Positions 22,635-47,885 of a DNA stretch of 64,000 nucleotides are shown here, piece after piece. The position numbers and the translations under genes were made by a program. The notes beneath the pieces were generated by a model. The model worked only from the letters and a program-made list of their open reading frames with translations, did no database searches and was not told where the DNA came from. This DNA comes from Chrysomallon squamiferum (taxonomy: Eukaryota; Mollusca; Gastropoda; Neomphalida; Peltospiridae). Within the stretch, counting starts at the first letter, position 1. Each line of letters begins with the position of its first letter. The stretch is from positions 6,514,219-6,578,218 of the forward strand of contig CM022676.1 of NCBI GenBank assembly GCA_012295275.1, written 5' to 3'.

Positions 22635-23462
22635 ATGTTGTCGACTATTGAAGAAGCAAACCATTGGATGTTTCAGTTAAAACTCTTAATCTGTGCTTCA
22701 GTTATTGGAAACTGTTTATCAATCTTTCTTCTGCTGCGAAAACTCAGAATATCGTCTGCTCTCTATATCGTTCCACTGACAATGTTCGACGCCATTTTTC
22801 TCATGTTGCTGCTCAGATGTCTACAGAACACGTTGCCGAACATGTCGATCCTGAACGTCGTCGTCATCGTTGCGTGCGTTCAGGCCAACGTCTGCAGGGT
22901 GACGACTCTGGTGACAGAAAAGAAAGTCTTTTCCTCGATGTTTGGCTTGTCTTTCGGAAGTTCGCAGACTGGAAGAAACAACAGCGAAAGATTCGCAATG
23001 GCTGCCGTAGCCGCGTGCAGTGTCTGTGTAGGTTTGTTGCTTTTAAAAACGACCATGAATTATACAGACGACGATTCGTTAGTTCCCCTTCTTCAGTTTG
23101 TACAGATTGCCACCTTACAGATTCTTCCGCTGTCCGGCATGTTGTATTTATCCGCGCGAGTGAAATGGCTTTTGGAAGATCTGTATTCCGTGCCGCTTGC
23201 GACTTGCAATTCCACTGCAGCACCAAAGACACAAGTCTGCATCTATGCAGTGATGGCGTCACTAATTACGTATCCGATTTTTTGCTACACCATAATAACC
23301 GCACTCTTGGTCCCGGATGACGTAACAACGCAAGTGAAATACGTCACGTTTTTTGCTTGTGTTTTCCAGTGTTTCGCTAATCTATTAATGTACCTGTTGT
23401 TAACTGCGTGGAGTTCAGAACAAGGTAACAAAACAGAAAAAAATATTTTTGAAATAATATAA
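22635..23462 (+). CDS. 7TM receptor-like protein (275 aa), divergent member C
   Basis: This is clearly homologous to the genes at 2760-3539 and 8372-9151. Shared landmarks are GNC in TM1, K-L-(R/K)-I-x-S-x-x-Y after it, an Asp in TM2 (FDAIF), L-P-x-x-G in TM5 (LPLSG), TYP(I/V)F in TM6, PDD in the last outer loop and QC-x-A in TM7 (QCFANLLMYL). DRY and NPxxY are again absent. Sequons occur at NMS and NYT. I use the ATG at 22635 because the longer frame starts in a Lys/Arg repeat made by an A-run. The frame ends at a TAA at 23460. A possible splice donor (CAAG/GTAACA, 23424) just after TM7 means the last 13 residues may differ in the mRNA. It lies on the opposite strand from, and about 13 kb from, the duplicated pair. 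Function is unknown; receptor activity is inferred from topology only. Confidence 0.8.
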   Translation: MLSTIEEANHWMFQLKLLICASVIGNCLSIFLLLRKLRISSALYIVPLTMFDAIFLMLLLRCLQNTLPNMSILNVVVIVACVQANVCRVTTLVTEKKVFSSMFGLSFGSSQTGRNNSERFAMAAVAACSVCVGLLLLKTTMNYTDDDSLVPLLQFVQIATLQILPLSGMLYLSARVKWLLEDLYSVPLATCNSTAAPKTQVCIYAVMASLITYPIFCYTIITALLVPDDVTTQVKYVTFFACVFQCFANLLMYLLLTAWSSEQGNKTEKNIFEII

Positions 23463-24559
23463 AAGAAAAGAAAAGAAGAAAAAAAAAAGAATTTATTGGG
23501 ATATTTGTAATACTGTTATTTGTTTTCTTTCGTGTTGAATTTAAATTTTGTTCCGTCACTGTTTATTTTTTAAATTTTTTAATTTTTTTTTTTTTTTATA
23601 AATATTTTATTGTTATTATCGTTATTTTATTATCATTATCATAATTGTTGTTTTTATTATTATATTATTATTATCATCATTATCGTAATTGTTGTTGTTT
23701 TTATTATTATATTATCATCATCATCATCATTATTATTATTATCATTATTATCATCATCATCATCATCATTATTATTATTTGTAGTAGTAGCAGTAGTAGT
23801 AGTATAAATTGTAGAACTTACTTAGTATTTGGTATATAGTAATAATTTAAATAATTATTTATACGTAGACAAAGTCTTTTGCGGGTTTTTGTACATGCTG
23901 TGAAACTTACAAAATAACTTCTGCAAGAAAACATTTTTTATTGTGTCTGTACATAACTCTACTTGACGCAGATATTTCAAAATTCTTACAATGAAGAAGG
24001 ATTTCTCTGAGTGACATCTGTGACACTACATGATAAAATCAGATATTAAATCACTGCACAAACAATGAAACCAGAACCGAAAAACGTGGTGCACAATGAA
24101 TTTTAAAAAAATGTTGAAATTTCTTCTTCATGAGCACTTTATCTGACATTTGTTTCGTCAGAAAAAAGCATAAATGGATTTATAATGATGAAGATGCTCG
24201 TGAAAGTTTTTTTCTGTGCTGAAATTGGAAGAAGGTGTTCATAGTTTCTAATATTCATATTATTATTTGCAACAGAACGAGCTAAGGAGAAGTTTGTGGT
24301 ATTAAAATGAAGCTTATGGCATAAAGAATATGAAGATACACGTAAATCATAATGGCATGTAAACAAAGAAACAAACAAATAAATAAAATAAACAAAAATA
24401 ATAAAAATGAAAGGAAAACAATTCAAAATCCAATTATTACCATACAATGTTTTCAGTTCTGGAAGAAGGGATATAACCGGCTTAGCTAGCCGACTAAGTA
24501 TAAACATCAAGAAAGAGTTATCTGCCTTAGATTAATGTGTTAACTAATGTACTATGTGT

Positions 24560-24614
<55 letters not shown>

Positions 24615-24960
24615 CATATATTATTTCCCGGTGATTTGCTCATTGTTTGAAAACGGTATTCGCACATTTTTATTATGTCATTGTTTTATAAGTTCGAAAT
24701 AAAATATACTAGCAAATGGTTGGTTCACTCGTTAAGAATTATATATACTTATTTGTTATTTTTCATTCGTTAAGATAACTCTATCTTTAATTGCTTGATG
24801 TCACTATTCTTAAAAGGAGATTAAAAGTTGAAAATATAAGTATTTTTAGTAATTACAACAAGGTGACAGTATTTTGTTTTAAGTCCCAACATCCTATGTA
24901 CTATTTTATTTTTGGATCCTTAGTGTGCTATAACGTTATATCGCATATACAAATAAAAAC
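23463..24960. other. Intergenic, 7TM gene C to Eph-like gene
   Basis: The stretch contains a TTA/ATC/GTA compound array at about 23600-23805 and a (CA)n tract at about 24561-24610. A possible polyadenylation signal (AATAAA) lies near 24699. No exon is seen. Confidence 0.6.
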
Positions 24961-25220
24961 ATGACGTCATATACGTTTATTATATTTACAATCTCATTAC
25001 GTCATGATTTATAAAACAAATAAAAGACGTGATGTCACATTATTATTTTTATTGTTTTTTTACGTATCAGTGTTCTGTCAATATATGACGTCACATGTAA
25101 TTCATAATATCAAAGGAGAAAGAAAGAACAACTGAAGTTGTGACGTCATCGCATACATAACGGACTGACGCTAGAAGAAACTTTAGAACAAATCTGACTA
25201 CGCCATATCCAATGACGTAA
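24961..25220. promoter_or_regulatory. Cluster of CREB/ATF-type sites upstream of the Eph-like gene
   Basis: TGACGTCA occurs at 24962-24969, 25086-25093 and 25141-25148. TTACGTCA (or its complement TGACGTAA) occurs at 24997-25004 and 25213-25220, and there is a near match (TGATGTCA) at about 25031. Five good sites in 260 bp, 650-900 bp before the first coding exon, fit an enhancer. The factor and activity are not shown by sequence. Confidence 0.45.
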
Positions 25221-25271
25221 TCCTTACAGCAAAATAGCAAGCCAGAGATGTTTTTAAATAGTGTTTTATGG

Positions 25272-25329
<58 letters not shown>

Positions 25330-25639
25330 TAATGTTGATGAAGAAATTAAAATTTAAAAATTAATAAAAATAACTTAAAACGTTTTCTTCGTTAATTTCA
25401 ACATCTAAAGAAAACATTATATATGAATCAAACGTCTGTTACTGTTTTGTTTTTCTGTTATTCTTTCTGCGCATTAAATAACAGGTAAACTCTGTCAATA
25501 AACACAAATTATCTTTATCCGCGAGAACAACAAGCAACAAATCAAAGTTCTGCCAAACGAAATCTGATTCATCAGGTGCAGGAAAATCCAATTTGACACA
25601 TCAAAACAACCCTCGAAGCTTCACGTTACAAAGTCCCGT

Positions 25640-25865
25640 CTATTGATCCGGTTCAGTCCATTTCACCGGCAGAGGGGCGACAGCGCCGATGTCCTTAAAG
25701 TCGGTTCCATCTTCGTTAAGAGATCGGCTGCTGTCAAGTTCCGACGATCGATTTCACAACGCGACCTATTTCCAAGCGTTTTCTGCGATTGTAGCGTAGT
25801 GGGGAGAGTTCAGAAAAGCAGCCGATGACTTTTTGGGGTGCGACTAGTTCCCGAATGCTTACTGA
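25640..25865 (+). promoter_or_regulatory. CpG-containing promoter / 5' UTR of the Eph-like gene
   Basis: The sequence becomes GC- and CpG-richer than its surroundings (words such as GGCGACAGCGCCGATG and CCGACGATCGATTTC) for about 220 bp immediately before the signal-peptide exon, as expected for a TSS region. No TATA box is obvious. Confidence 0.4.
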
Positions 25866-39469
<13,604 letters not shown>

Positions 39470-39794
39470 ACAAGGAACGACAACTCCTGCGCCACGTCTG
39501 AATGCCATTACTATGCAGGTCAATTCATCAGGGCAGCACAGCTACTGCTTTTTCAACACGATCTAAAAATAGTAACACCACACTTGTCAGAAAAACAAGC
39601 AATTTTTATTTAAATTAATTTTATAACATCTATTATATATATTCAGATATACAAGATTTATGAAACAACATTTGTGAAAGTTTAAGCAATTTTCTGATTA
39701 AATTATTTATGAGTACTCAACATCTGTATTCAGAAATACAATATTTGACGAAACAAGTTTTTGTAACACTATATACTGAGGATGTGTTATGTGG

Positions 39795-39863
<69 letters not shown>

Positions 39864-40137
39864 CAATAAAATAAGAGAAAATCTGTATAAAACACATATT
39901 TTATATATCACAATAGCAAAAACGTATTTAATAAAAAATCTTTAATAACAAAAATTTAGAAAACAAATTTATATAGTGCAGTTTAGACTGCAATGTATAT
40001 CAGTTATGACGTCATTTCCAGTGTTAAAAAAGTGCCATCTCTTGTGACTTGTCATACCTACGTACATTTGAATCGGCTGAAAATATTTTGAATTAGTTCA
40101 TTATCGTTCCTGTTACCTAGCAACATCATAAGTTTCA

Positions 40138-40405
40138 TAAATTCCCCTTTTCAAAGTTAACTTGTTATATATTCCCTATTTAAGATTAATCGTGTTATGA
40201 TTTTCCTATTCAACGTTAATCTTTCATAAACCTCCTACTCAAAATTATGTGTTCCCTTTTTAATTTAAGTGTTATATATTCCCTATATTCCCAGGTTAAT
40301 CATGTTACAAATTCCCTATTCAAAGTTGACGTTATATAATCCCCTAAGTACTTCAACAGTGTTACAAATTCCCTATTCAGAGTTATCGTGTTAATGTATT
40401 CCCAG
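40138..40405. repeat. Degenerate repeat of a TTCCCTATTCAAAGTTAATCG-type unit
   Basis: Seven or so units of about 35-40 bp contain (A/T)TTCCC(T/C)ATT followed by CAA(A/G)(G/A)TTAA and GTTAT. Strongly decayed. Confidence 0.65.
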
Positions 40406-41429
40406 TTTAATGTTAATGTTTTAGATAAACTATTATTATGCTGTAAGATTCATTTATGAAACTTGGTATTTGTATTAAATAGTTGACTATTTTATACTAT
40501 TCATTATTAACATTTTCTTTAAATGATGTTTTTTTTTCTTAAGTTTAATAAACACTTTAAATACATTTTTTACCTTAAATACGTCATCAGTTACGTAAGC
40601 ACTTTCGTTTACTGTTGTATTTTTTGTTTTACGTAATAGTCACGTGTTATATAAATGATTCTTTGTACCTGTCATATATAATTCATATATTTTTATTTAG
40701 CAATTAGTTTTTCGTTTTTACTATTAATACATTTTTTTTTTTTTTTTTAATTTTATACTGAATTTATACCTGTAATCTAAATTGTGACTTTATGTTTTCT
40801 CGTGTGTCTATTTATCACGTGATCATACGTCATGCATACATTTACCTTTTTAGAACTTTATTTATTTATTTATTCTTAATAATTGCTATTTGTCATTTAT
40901 TTGTAATTGTTACATCTTTGATTGTAGATTATACCTTTAAGGATCATTTTTAACTAAAATAATTTATACGTCATATAAATATTAATTTGTTTAAAATTCT
41001 TCTTCTTCTTTTATTTTTTATCTTCAATAAGTTTCCTTGATTTTGAATAATTATATGACTGTCATGTATTTTATACGTTTATATCATTGTGTTTTTAATA
41101 CTTTAAAATTTAAACATGTATTATTAATCATCTTATTTCTTATACCACAACGTAAAAACATCTATTAATAATTTTTCGAATATATCAGATACCATTTTTT
41201 TTACTTTTAGATCTCTGTAATTATTTTGAACATAGTTATATCCTGTAGATCATGAATCTGTTATATTTATATCATGAAATTATTCCCTTTTTATTAAACT
41301 ACATGTAATGCTTCATGAAGTAGTATTCGTTATATTGTTAGTTAACTAAACTTTTCTTAGTCATAAAACTTCATATTTTTGTTTTATTTTCATTAGAAGC
41401 ATTTTTGTATTGTTATTTAAATATATATT

Positions 41430-41545
41430 ACAATGTACAAGATTAAAATGTACAAGATTAAAATAATTATATATATTATAATGTACAAGATTAAAATCAT
41501 TATATATATTATAATGTACAAGATTAAAATCATTATATATATTTT
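41430..41545. repeat. ~34-bp tandem repeat, about 3-4 copies
   Basis: Units read AATGTACAAGATTAAAAT followed by CATTATATATATTAT. Confidence 0.85.
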
Positions 41546-43914
41546 AAAGTTAATGTTAGTCAAAAATAATAAGTTAATTTTACGGACTAATATTGTTATG
41601 TTTTTCAAATTGTTGTTGATATTGTTCGAAGTAAAATAGGGCAAAGATATAAAGAGTATTTTATATTACCATATTTTCGTTTATTTGTCTCAAAATATAT
41701 GAAAATATTCCCTTTATTTTGATAATTAAATCATATTTCGAATACATTTATATATAAAAATATATATCTATTAGAGTTTTAAAATTCAGTAACAAACAGT
41801 AATACAGTTTGTTATATAGCACAATAATTCTTTTTTTTTTTTTGTCTTATTTATTTATTTATTTACTTATTTATTTGATTTTATTTTATTTTAATATTGT
41901 TATTATTTTTCTAATTTATTATTACTTATGAAATTGTTTTCCATACAGAGTGGTTTTGTTAATAATTTAATATCCAACAAAATATTATCACATCGTACGC
42001 GATGTTTGATTGGATAATACTAAATCTTATGTATTTATCCGCAGCAATCAAATTAGAGGTTACAAAACTAAAAAAATAAATCAATCAAGTTTCTCATTTT
42101 AATTTTCATATTGTCGTCAAGATTGTTGTATCATTTAGCAGGAAGTTAACTGAAAAACAGAAGTCAAATAAGGTCAAATGACGTCATCAATATATTTTAC
42201 GTTTAATTTTTGATATAAATATTTCAAATGCTTATTATTATTTCGCAACTCAGGAGTGATATCAGGAAAGTATTACTGCAATATTAATACCTCATTCGGT
42301 TTTTTAATTTGTTATATTTAATATGTTATATTTAATTCGTTATAACCTGTTTTCGTTTTAACCTGTTTCCGTTATTACCATTTTTTTATTAATGTTTGTT
42401 ATGTATTCTCAAGTTAAGATGTTAAGAAATCTTGTTGTTTACTTTTCTGTTTACACTTGAACTGACATATACACGTACTGGTACAAGTAAAGAGCCTCGA
42501 TTCACGTTTATATACAATTAATATTACTGGTGATCATTCTTTACTAATAATAAAGGACAGAAATAAAATAGTAAGCTTTTGGGAATGCATCGAGTATGAT
42601 ATTTTAAGATGAACTGATCATAATGTCAATCCATGAAAGTAAATAAATATAAAAATAAAAAAATAAAAAAATAAATAAAAAATAAATAAATAAATAAATA
42701 AAATTTTCAGAGTATATAATTGCAAAGTAAAGCCTCAGTTTGTAAGGAATTTTTGTAATTAATCTGTATGAACTGACATCACAAAATAATGAAAAATTAG
42801 CAGTCAAGTTGCATAAGCATGTTATTTTAGTGAGACACTTTATTATTAGCAAAGATACGATCACAAAATGTTTAAAGATACAAAATATATTTAAACTGTT
42901 TTTACGTACCATCATAGGTACATGTTATAAATTGGCGAATATATTTATAATATACAAAATTTAGTTTATATTGTGCAGCTATTGTATACACTGTTGATGT
43001 ATATACATTTAAATTTCGTAAAAGCAGCTATAATACAATTACGTAATAATTGTGTATTTCACGTCATTGTGACAATATTGAGTTTTGTGACTTAACGATC
43101 GCCATTATTTATTATTGATGCCATGTGCTACGAAATATATAACATCCTAACGAATATATATATATATATATATATATACAAACGTGACAATTAACTTGAT
43201 AACAATACTCGTCATTTTACGAACAGAAGAAGAACTAAATATCGTATTCTGAAAGGCGCCATTGTCTAGACATACGTCAAAAAGTAATCCACCGGTGTAC
43301 ACTTAATTTTCTCTCTGTGAAATTATCTTTTTGTAGGGGAGACGGTCAGGGGGATTTATTTTTTTATTTTTTTATTTTTTTAAATTCTTTTGTTTTAATT
43401 TTTCGTTTAATAAATGTGTACCCTTTTACCCTTGGTCTTCATATGGCCAGGTCTCGAATAAAAGGCGCCTTAAAATTCATTGCCATAATAAATGTTTTAT
43501 CTGCGGTTCAAAACAAAACTATAATTGTTTCTGACGCAGTCTATCAAGAGAAAGAAAATGGTGAACTAACGTCTGATCTACAACCATGATTATCACCGTT
43601 AAACAAACAATTACTTCAATATTCTAAATCCGGCTATTTTTGTCTCTTTTTATATCTACCAAAATGTTCAGCATTGATTGTGTGTTATCCTACATATCGA
43701 ACTAATGCTGAATGGTAAGTGTAAAATATCCCATTTATCAAACATACGTAATACGATATCGTAATAACAGAACCTGTGTTTGTGCTAATTGTTATACTGC
43801 CCTGCAGGACAGATACATCTTCTTTTATATATATTTTGTGTGTTACTGTGCGTGTATATGAAAAAACTGATTTTGCTGGTATGATTATTTTTATTACTGC
43901 TGTCATTTCAATGT

Positions 43915-44009
43915 TGTTGTTGTTATTACTACTATTACTACTACTGATATTACTTCTACTACTACTACCATTTTTTATATTGATGTTATTATTATTATTG
44001 CTATTGGTC

Positions 44010-44054
<45 letters not shown>

Positions 44055-44343
44055 GTTATTATTATTACTACTACTACTACTACTTCTATTACTACCACTA
44101 TCTTACTGTTATTATTAATGTTATTGTTATTTCTTTTATTATTTTTATTACTACTGCTATTATTATTATTATCATTACTAATGACAGCATTAAATAATAA
44201 TAATAATTATTAATTTTTTTTAATATTCTTGAATGTTAGGTTATGAATATTTATGAGCTGTAATATCGTTATGTTTATCTGTATCATTGAAATAAAATGT
44301 TACATTGGGCTACTATATTTGGGGAAAACCAATCAAAATCGTC

Positions 44344-44398
<55 letters not shown>

Positions 44399-45350
44399 CG
44401 ATGATGATGTATATATGTCGTAGAACACACACACACATGTGCGCAAAAATCGTAGGAATTTAATCCATATTTAGTCATGAAAACAACTTTTGACATGTAG
44501 ATCACATTAGTTAGAAATTCATATTTATAGTATTAACCACTGTTGGTTTCTTTTATATCTTTTTTTTTTTTTTTTTTACTACGTAGAAAATATTCAATTT
44601 ATTTCTCTTAGCCTTGTATGTAAACTTTGCATGTACGAAGTGAAAAATCGTAATAAACTTTAAAACTTTTAAAAAGAAGACAAAAATGGATTTGACCGAG
44701 TTCTGCTACTACTGCTGCTTCGACTGCTACCACTACAATAACTACTACTACTACTACTATCAGTACTCTTATCTTACTATTAGTACTACTGTCATTATAC
44801 TATTATTATTGTAATTATCATTATACACTACTGCTGCTGCTGCTTCTGCGACTATTACTGCTACTACTACGACTATTACTGCTACAACTACAGTAACAAC
44901 AGCTACTACTAGTACAACTATAATTTCTAATATTGTTACTACTACTACTACTGCTGCAGAATAATGTACAACTACTTTGTTGAATCCACTTTTTATAGTT
45001 AAACTTTCAATATTCTATTATATACAGTTTATTATAATACTTCTATTGATACTACTGCTGATACTACTAGTACTACTATAAGCTCTAGTACTGTGCCTAC
45101 TAGTATTACTACTAGTAGGACTGCTCCTATTAATACTAGTACTATTGCTACTACTACAACTACTACCACACCTATGACTGCTATTTCTACTACTATTCCT
45201 GTTATTAATGCAATTACTACTATTATACTACTACTGCTACCACTAATACAACTTCTATTATCAAATGATGATTATAATTATGATGATAATAATAATAATA
45301 ATGTTGATGATGTTGATGATAATGATGATGATGATAACAACAATTTTAAA
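43915..45350. repeat. Trinucleotide arrays (TTG/TTA/ACT/CTG and GAT)
   Basis: Main tracts are at 43915-44215, (AAT)n at 44346-44396, ACT/CTG-rich DNA at 44700-45240 and GAT/AAT at 45265-45340. Only unique spacers lie between. Confidence 0.85.
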
Positions 45351-45847
45351 AATTAAGGTCATTTTATACGAAATAAATATTAATTAAAATTATGTTTATC
45401 AAAAATAGTTATATTTGTATCATCTTTTTATTTTATTTGTTTTATTTTTCCCGATTATAAGCCGCTTTATAAGTGTTTTGAGTCATCGGCCATTTTGTGT
45501 GTAATTAATAAATGGTTGTTATTTAGAAAGTAGTGTTAACGCTTTTTTGAACGGCTACAGATCGTTGCCATAAATATATATGTTGTTTGTTGTTATAGTT
45601 ATACGGGTTTTCATTAAAAATTCTATAAGTATTCGAGTTTGTTTTTTTATTTTCTGTACGTGAATTTATATAATATCTTAATTTAATTTACAATAAATAC
45701 AGACAGCCTCATAGACAGACGCACATTTCTGTTAACTGGAATGGAAACTTGCCACGTCATCCTTCTCTTTAATTATTGTTTATATTACAATTACTTTCAT
45801 ATGAATAGAATGAAAATCATAATTGAAAACTAAGTTAAAATTATTTA

Positions 45848-45881
<34 letters not shown>

Positions 45882-46149
45882 TTAACTAATTGAAAATTAT
45901 TAGTTCATACAAAATGCTTCAAAAATTAAAATATGTTTCTATTTCATATATTCAGTATAAAATTTTGTCAAAAAAAAAAAAAAAATGATAGATATAAAAT
46001 GAAATATAAATCTGAAAATAGATATTACACGATACATTAAAATTTAATGACAAAAATCAGATACCCAGTCTTTTGAAGTGTTTTATACTATCTGAATTGA
46101 CGCCGCCAGTGATGTAAGGGAAATAACTCTGCTGACCTAAATACACTAT

Positions 46150-46271
46150 CCGTTAGTTACTGTTAGTCCGCCATTTTCGCAATAACAGTTCATTTTTGCA
46201 AAGGAAATGCGTGAAAAAACTAGGATTTCTGTTGCCGATGGTAGCTAGGTTTCGTATCTTTGCATAAAACC
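46150..46271 (+). promoter_or_regulatory. Candidate non-coding first exon and promoter of the BTB-ZF gene
   Basis: The BTB-ZF coding exon begins right at a splice acceptor, so an upstream leader is expected. Here CCGCCATTTTC (46168-46178, a YY1-type site in reverse) precedes about 90 bp of unique sequence ending in a strong donor, ACC/GTGAGT (GT at 46272). No ATG-initiated frame of note lies inside. This is the best candidate within 2 kb, but unproven. Confidence 0.35.
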
Positions 46272-46854
46272 GTGAGTATTCTGTTTCCACTTTAAAAAAG
46301 CAGGTTTAGAAATAGATTCAATAAAATCGCGATGCGACACGGCACTAAAGGTGTTAACGTTAAAGGAATGGGCTAGAAGGGGTTAGCCGACATTTAGAAG
46401 AAATTCTAACAAAATTAATTTATTCGTATTTATGAAAAATAGGAGAGTGTTTGTCATTTATGTCATTACGGAACAAAATAACGAAACCATCGAATAATTC
46501 TGATGACGCTTTTGAATAAAGGTTCATGCTGAGAATAATTTACGTCGAGCTAATTATTATGTTAATGTATGAGGTAAGAAAGTTCATTGGGGCCCTTTAG
46601 AGGTTCTGACAATAAATAAATAAATAAATAATTGTTATGTTTTTAAATATATTTCTGTTAATTATTGCTAAAAGTATAGAAATTGTAATATATTAAAATT
46701 ATTAAATAAATAAATATACAAACAAAATAAAATAAAATAATAGAAAATAAACAATGCAAAAATATATTTAATCAATTAAAACTGCGATCAGACATAATAC
46801 TGACAGGGCACGATCAGAAACTAGAAAATATGGATAATTAGTGAAAAGCTAAAC

Positions 46855-46889
<35 letters not shown>

Positions 46890-47885
46890 TTCCCTAAATT
46901 CCATGAACATGAATATCAGACTTATTATTTCTATTTTATTCGATACTTGCTTTATTATTGTTATGGCTATTTTTTCTGTTTTACTTATTATTATTTTTAA
47001 ATTGTTGTTCGTCTTCATATTATTGTTGTGAAAATAAAGTATAATAGTGAAGTTTATAGGATACGACGGTACAATCAATACTCGAGATTATTAAGTGGAC
47101 CAAATTACTTGTTTTTTCTTTATCTGCGTACGGTAACATGTGACTAAATCGTTTATTTTTACCAAATTTAAAAGCATTGGAATTTAAATGCCAAATCTGA
47201 TTTTCAAAAAATATATAGAACTGAAAAATATAATATAATATAATATAATATAATATAATATAATATAATATAATATAATATAATAATAATAATAAAAAAG
47301 ATGAACAAAATGATTTTATGCAAACGTAAATTATTCTACATAATTCACCGAAACTTTTTTTTTTTTTTTTTTTTTTAATTTGCTCTTTGTTTGCAAAACT
47401 ATCTTTGTAAAAGTTCATGTTCGTCAAATATTTTAAAATTTAATCTCAGCCTAAGACTTTATTTTAAAGAATAATAATTTATTTTGAACGTCCGATTCGT
47501 AACGGTAACGCATTCAATAAAATGATACTTGTTTGTTTGTTTGTCTGTCTGTCTGTCTGTTTAGTTAGTTATCTTACTTTAGTTGTGATATATTCTAAGT
47601 GATTCCTTTGTAAATTTGTTTATTTATTTATAAAAATTCTTTTTAAAACTGGTTAGGTCTACTTTTATGAGAATTATCATCAATATTGTTATTTTTATTT
47701 TATTGTTAGGAATGTACACTGTCGTTATATTTTTGTTATTTATCATCTTGCGTATTTATTTTTAGAATACCCATTATCGTGCTTTTCTTCATTTACCTAT
47801 TATTGTTGTTGTTATCGTTGTTGTTGTTTTTGTATTATTGTTGTTGTTATAATTATTATTATTATTATTATTATTATTATTGTAG
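46272..47885. other. Probable leader intron of the BTB-ZF gene
   Basis: The interval contains (AAT)n near 46857-46889, a TAATA pentanucleotide array at 47228-47285 and a T-run at 47356-47376. It ends in a (TTA)n tract and TATTGTAG, an acceptor immediately before the ATG. Confidence 0.4.

Larger units (their letters stand above)
39470..46140. other. Intergenic, Eph-like gene to BTB-ZF gene
   Basis: No exon with coding features is visible over 6.7 kb, including no FnIII, transmembrane or kinase exon that could extend the Eph-like gene. It contains (TA)n at 39799-39860, degenerate repeats at 40138-40405 and 41430-41545, (TA)n near 43156-43178 and trinucleotide arrays at 43915-45350. TGACGTCA occurs at 40007 and 42179. 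Confidence 0.65.

Noticed and set aside
43317-43589. 90-codon open frame
   Set aside because: It looks like unique AT-rich DNA with a T-run. No domain, and no splice sites consistent with a gene.
39470-47885. Continuation of the Eph-like gene into a full receptor kinase
   Set aside because: No FnIII, transmembrane, kinase or SAM-like exon is visible downstream on the plus strand before the BTB-ZF gene. A weak donor-like CTG/GTGAAC at 39466 was not enough to extend it.
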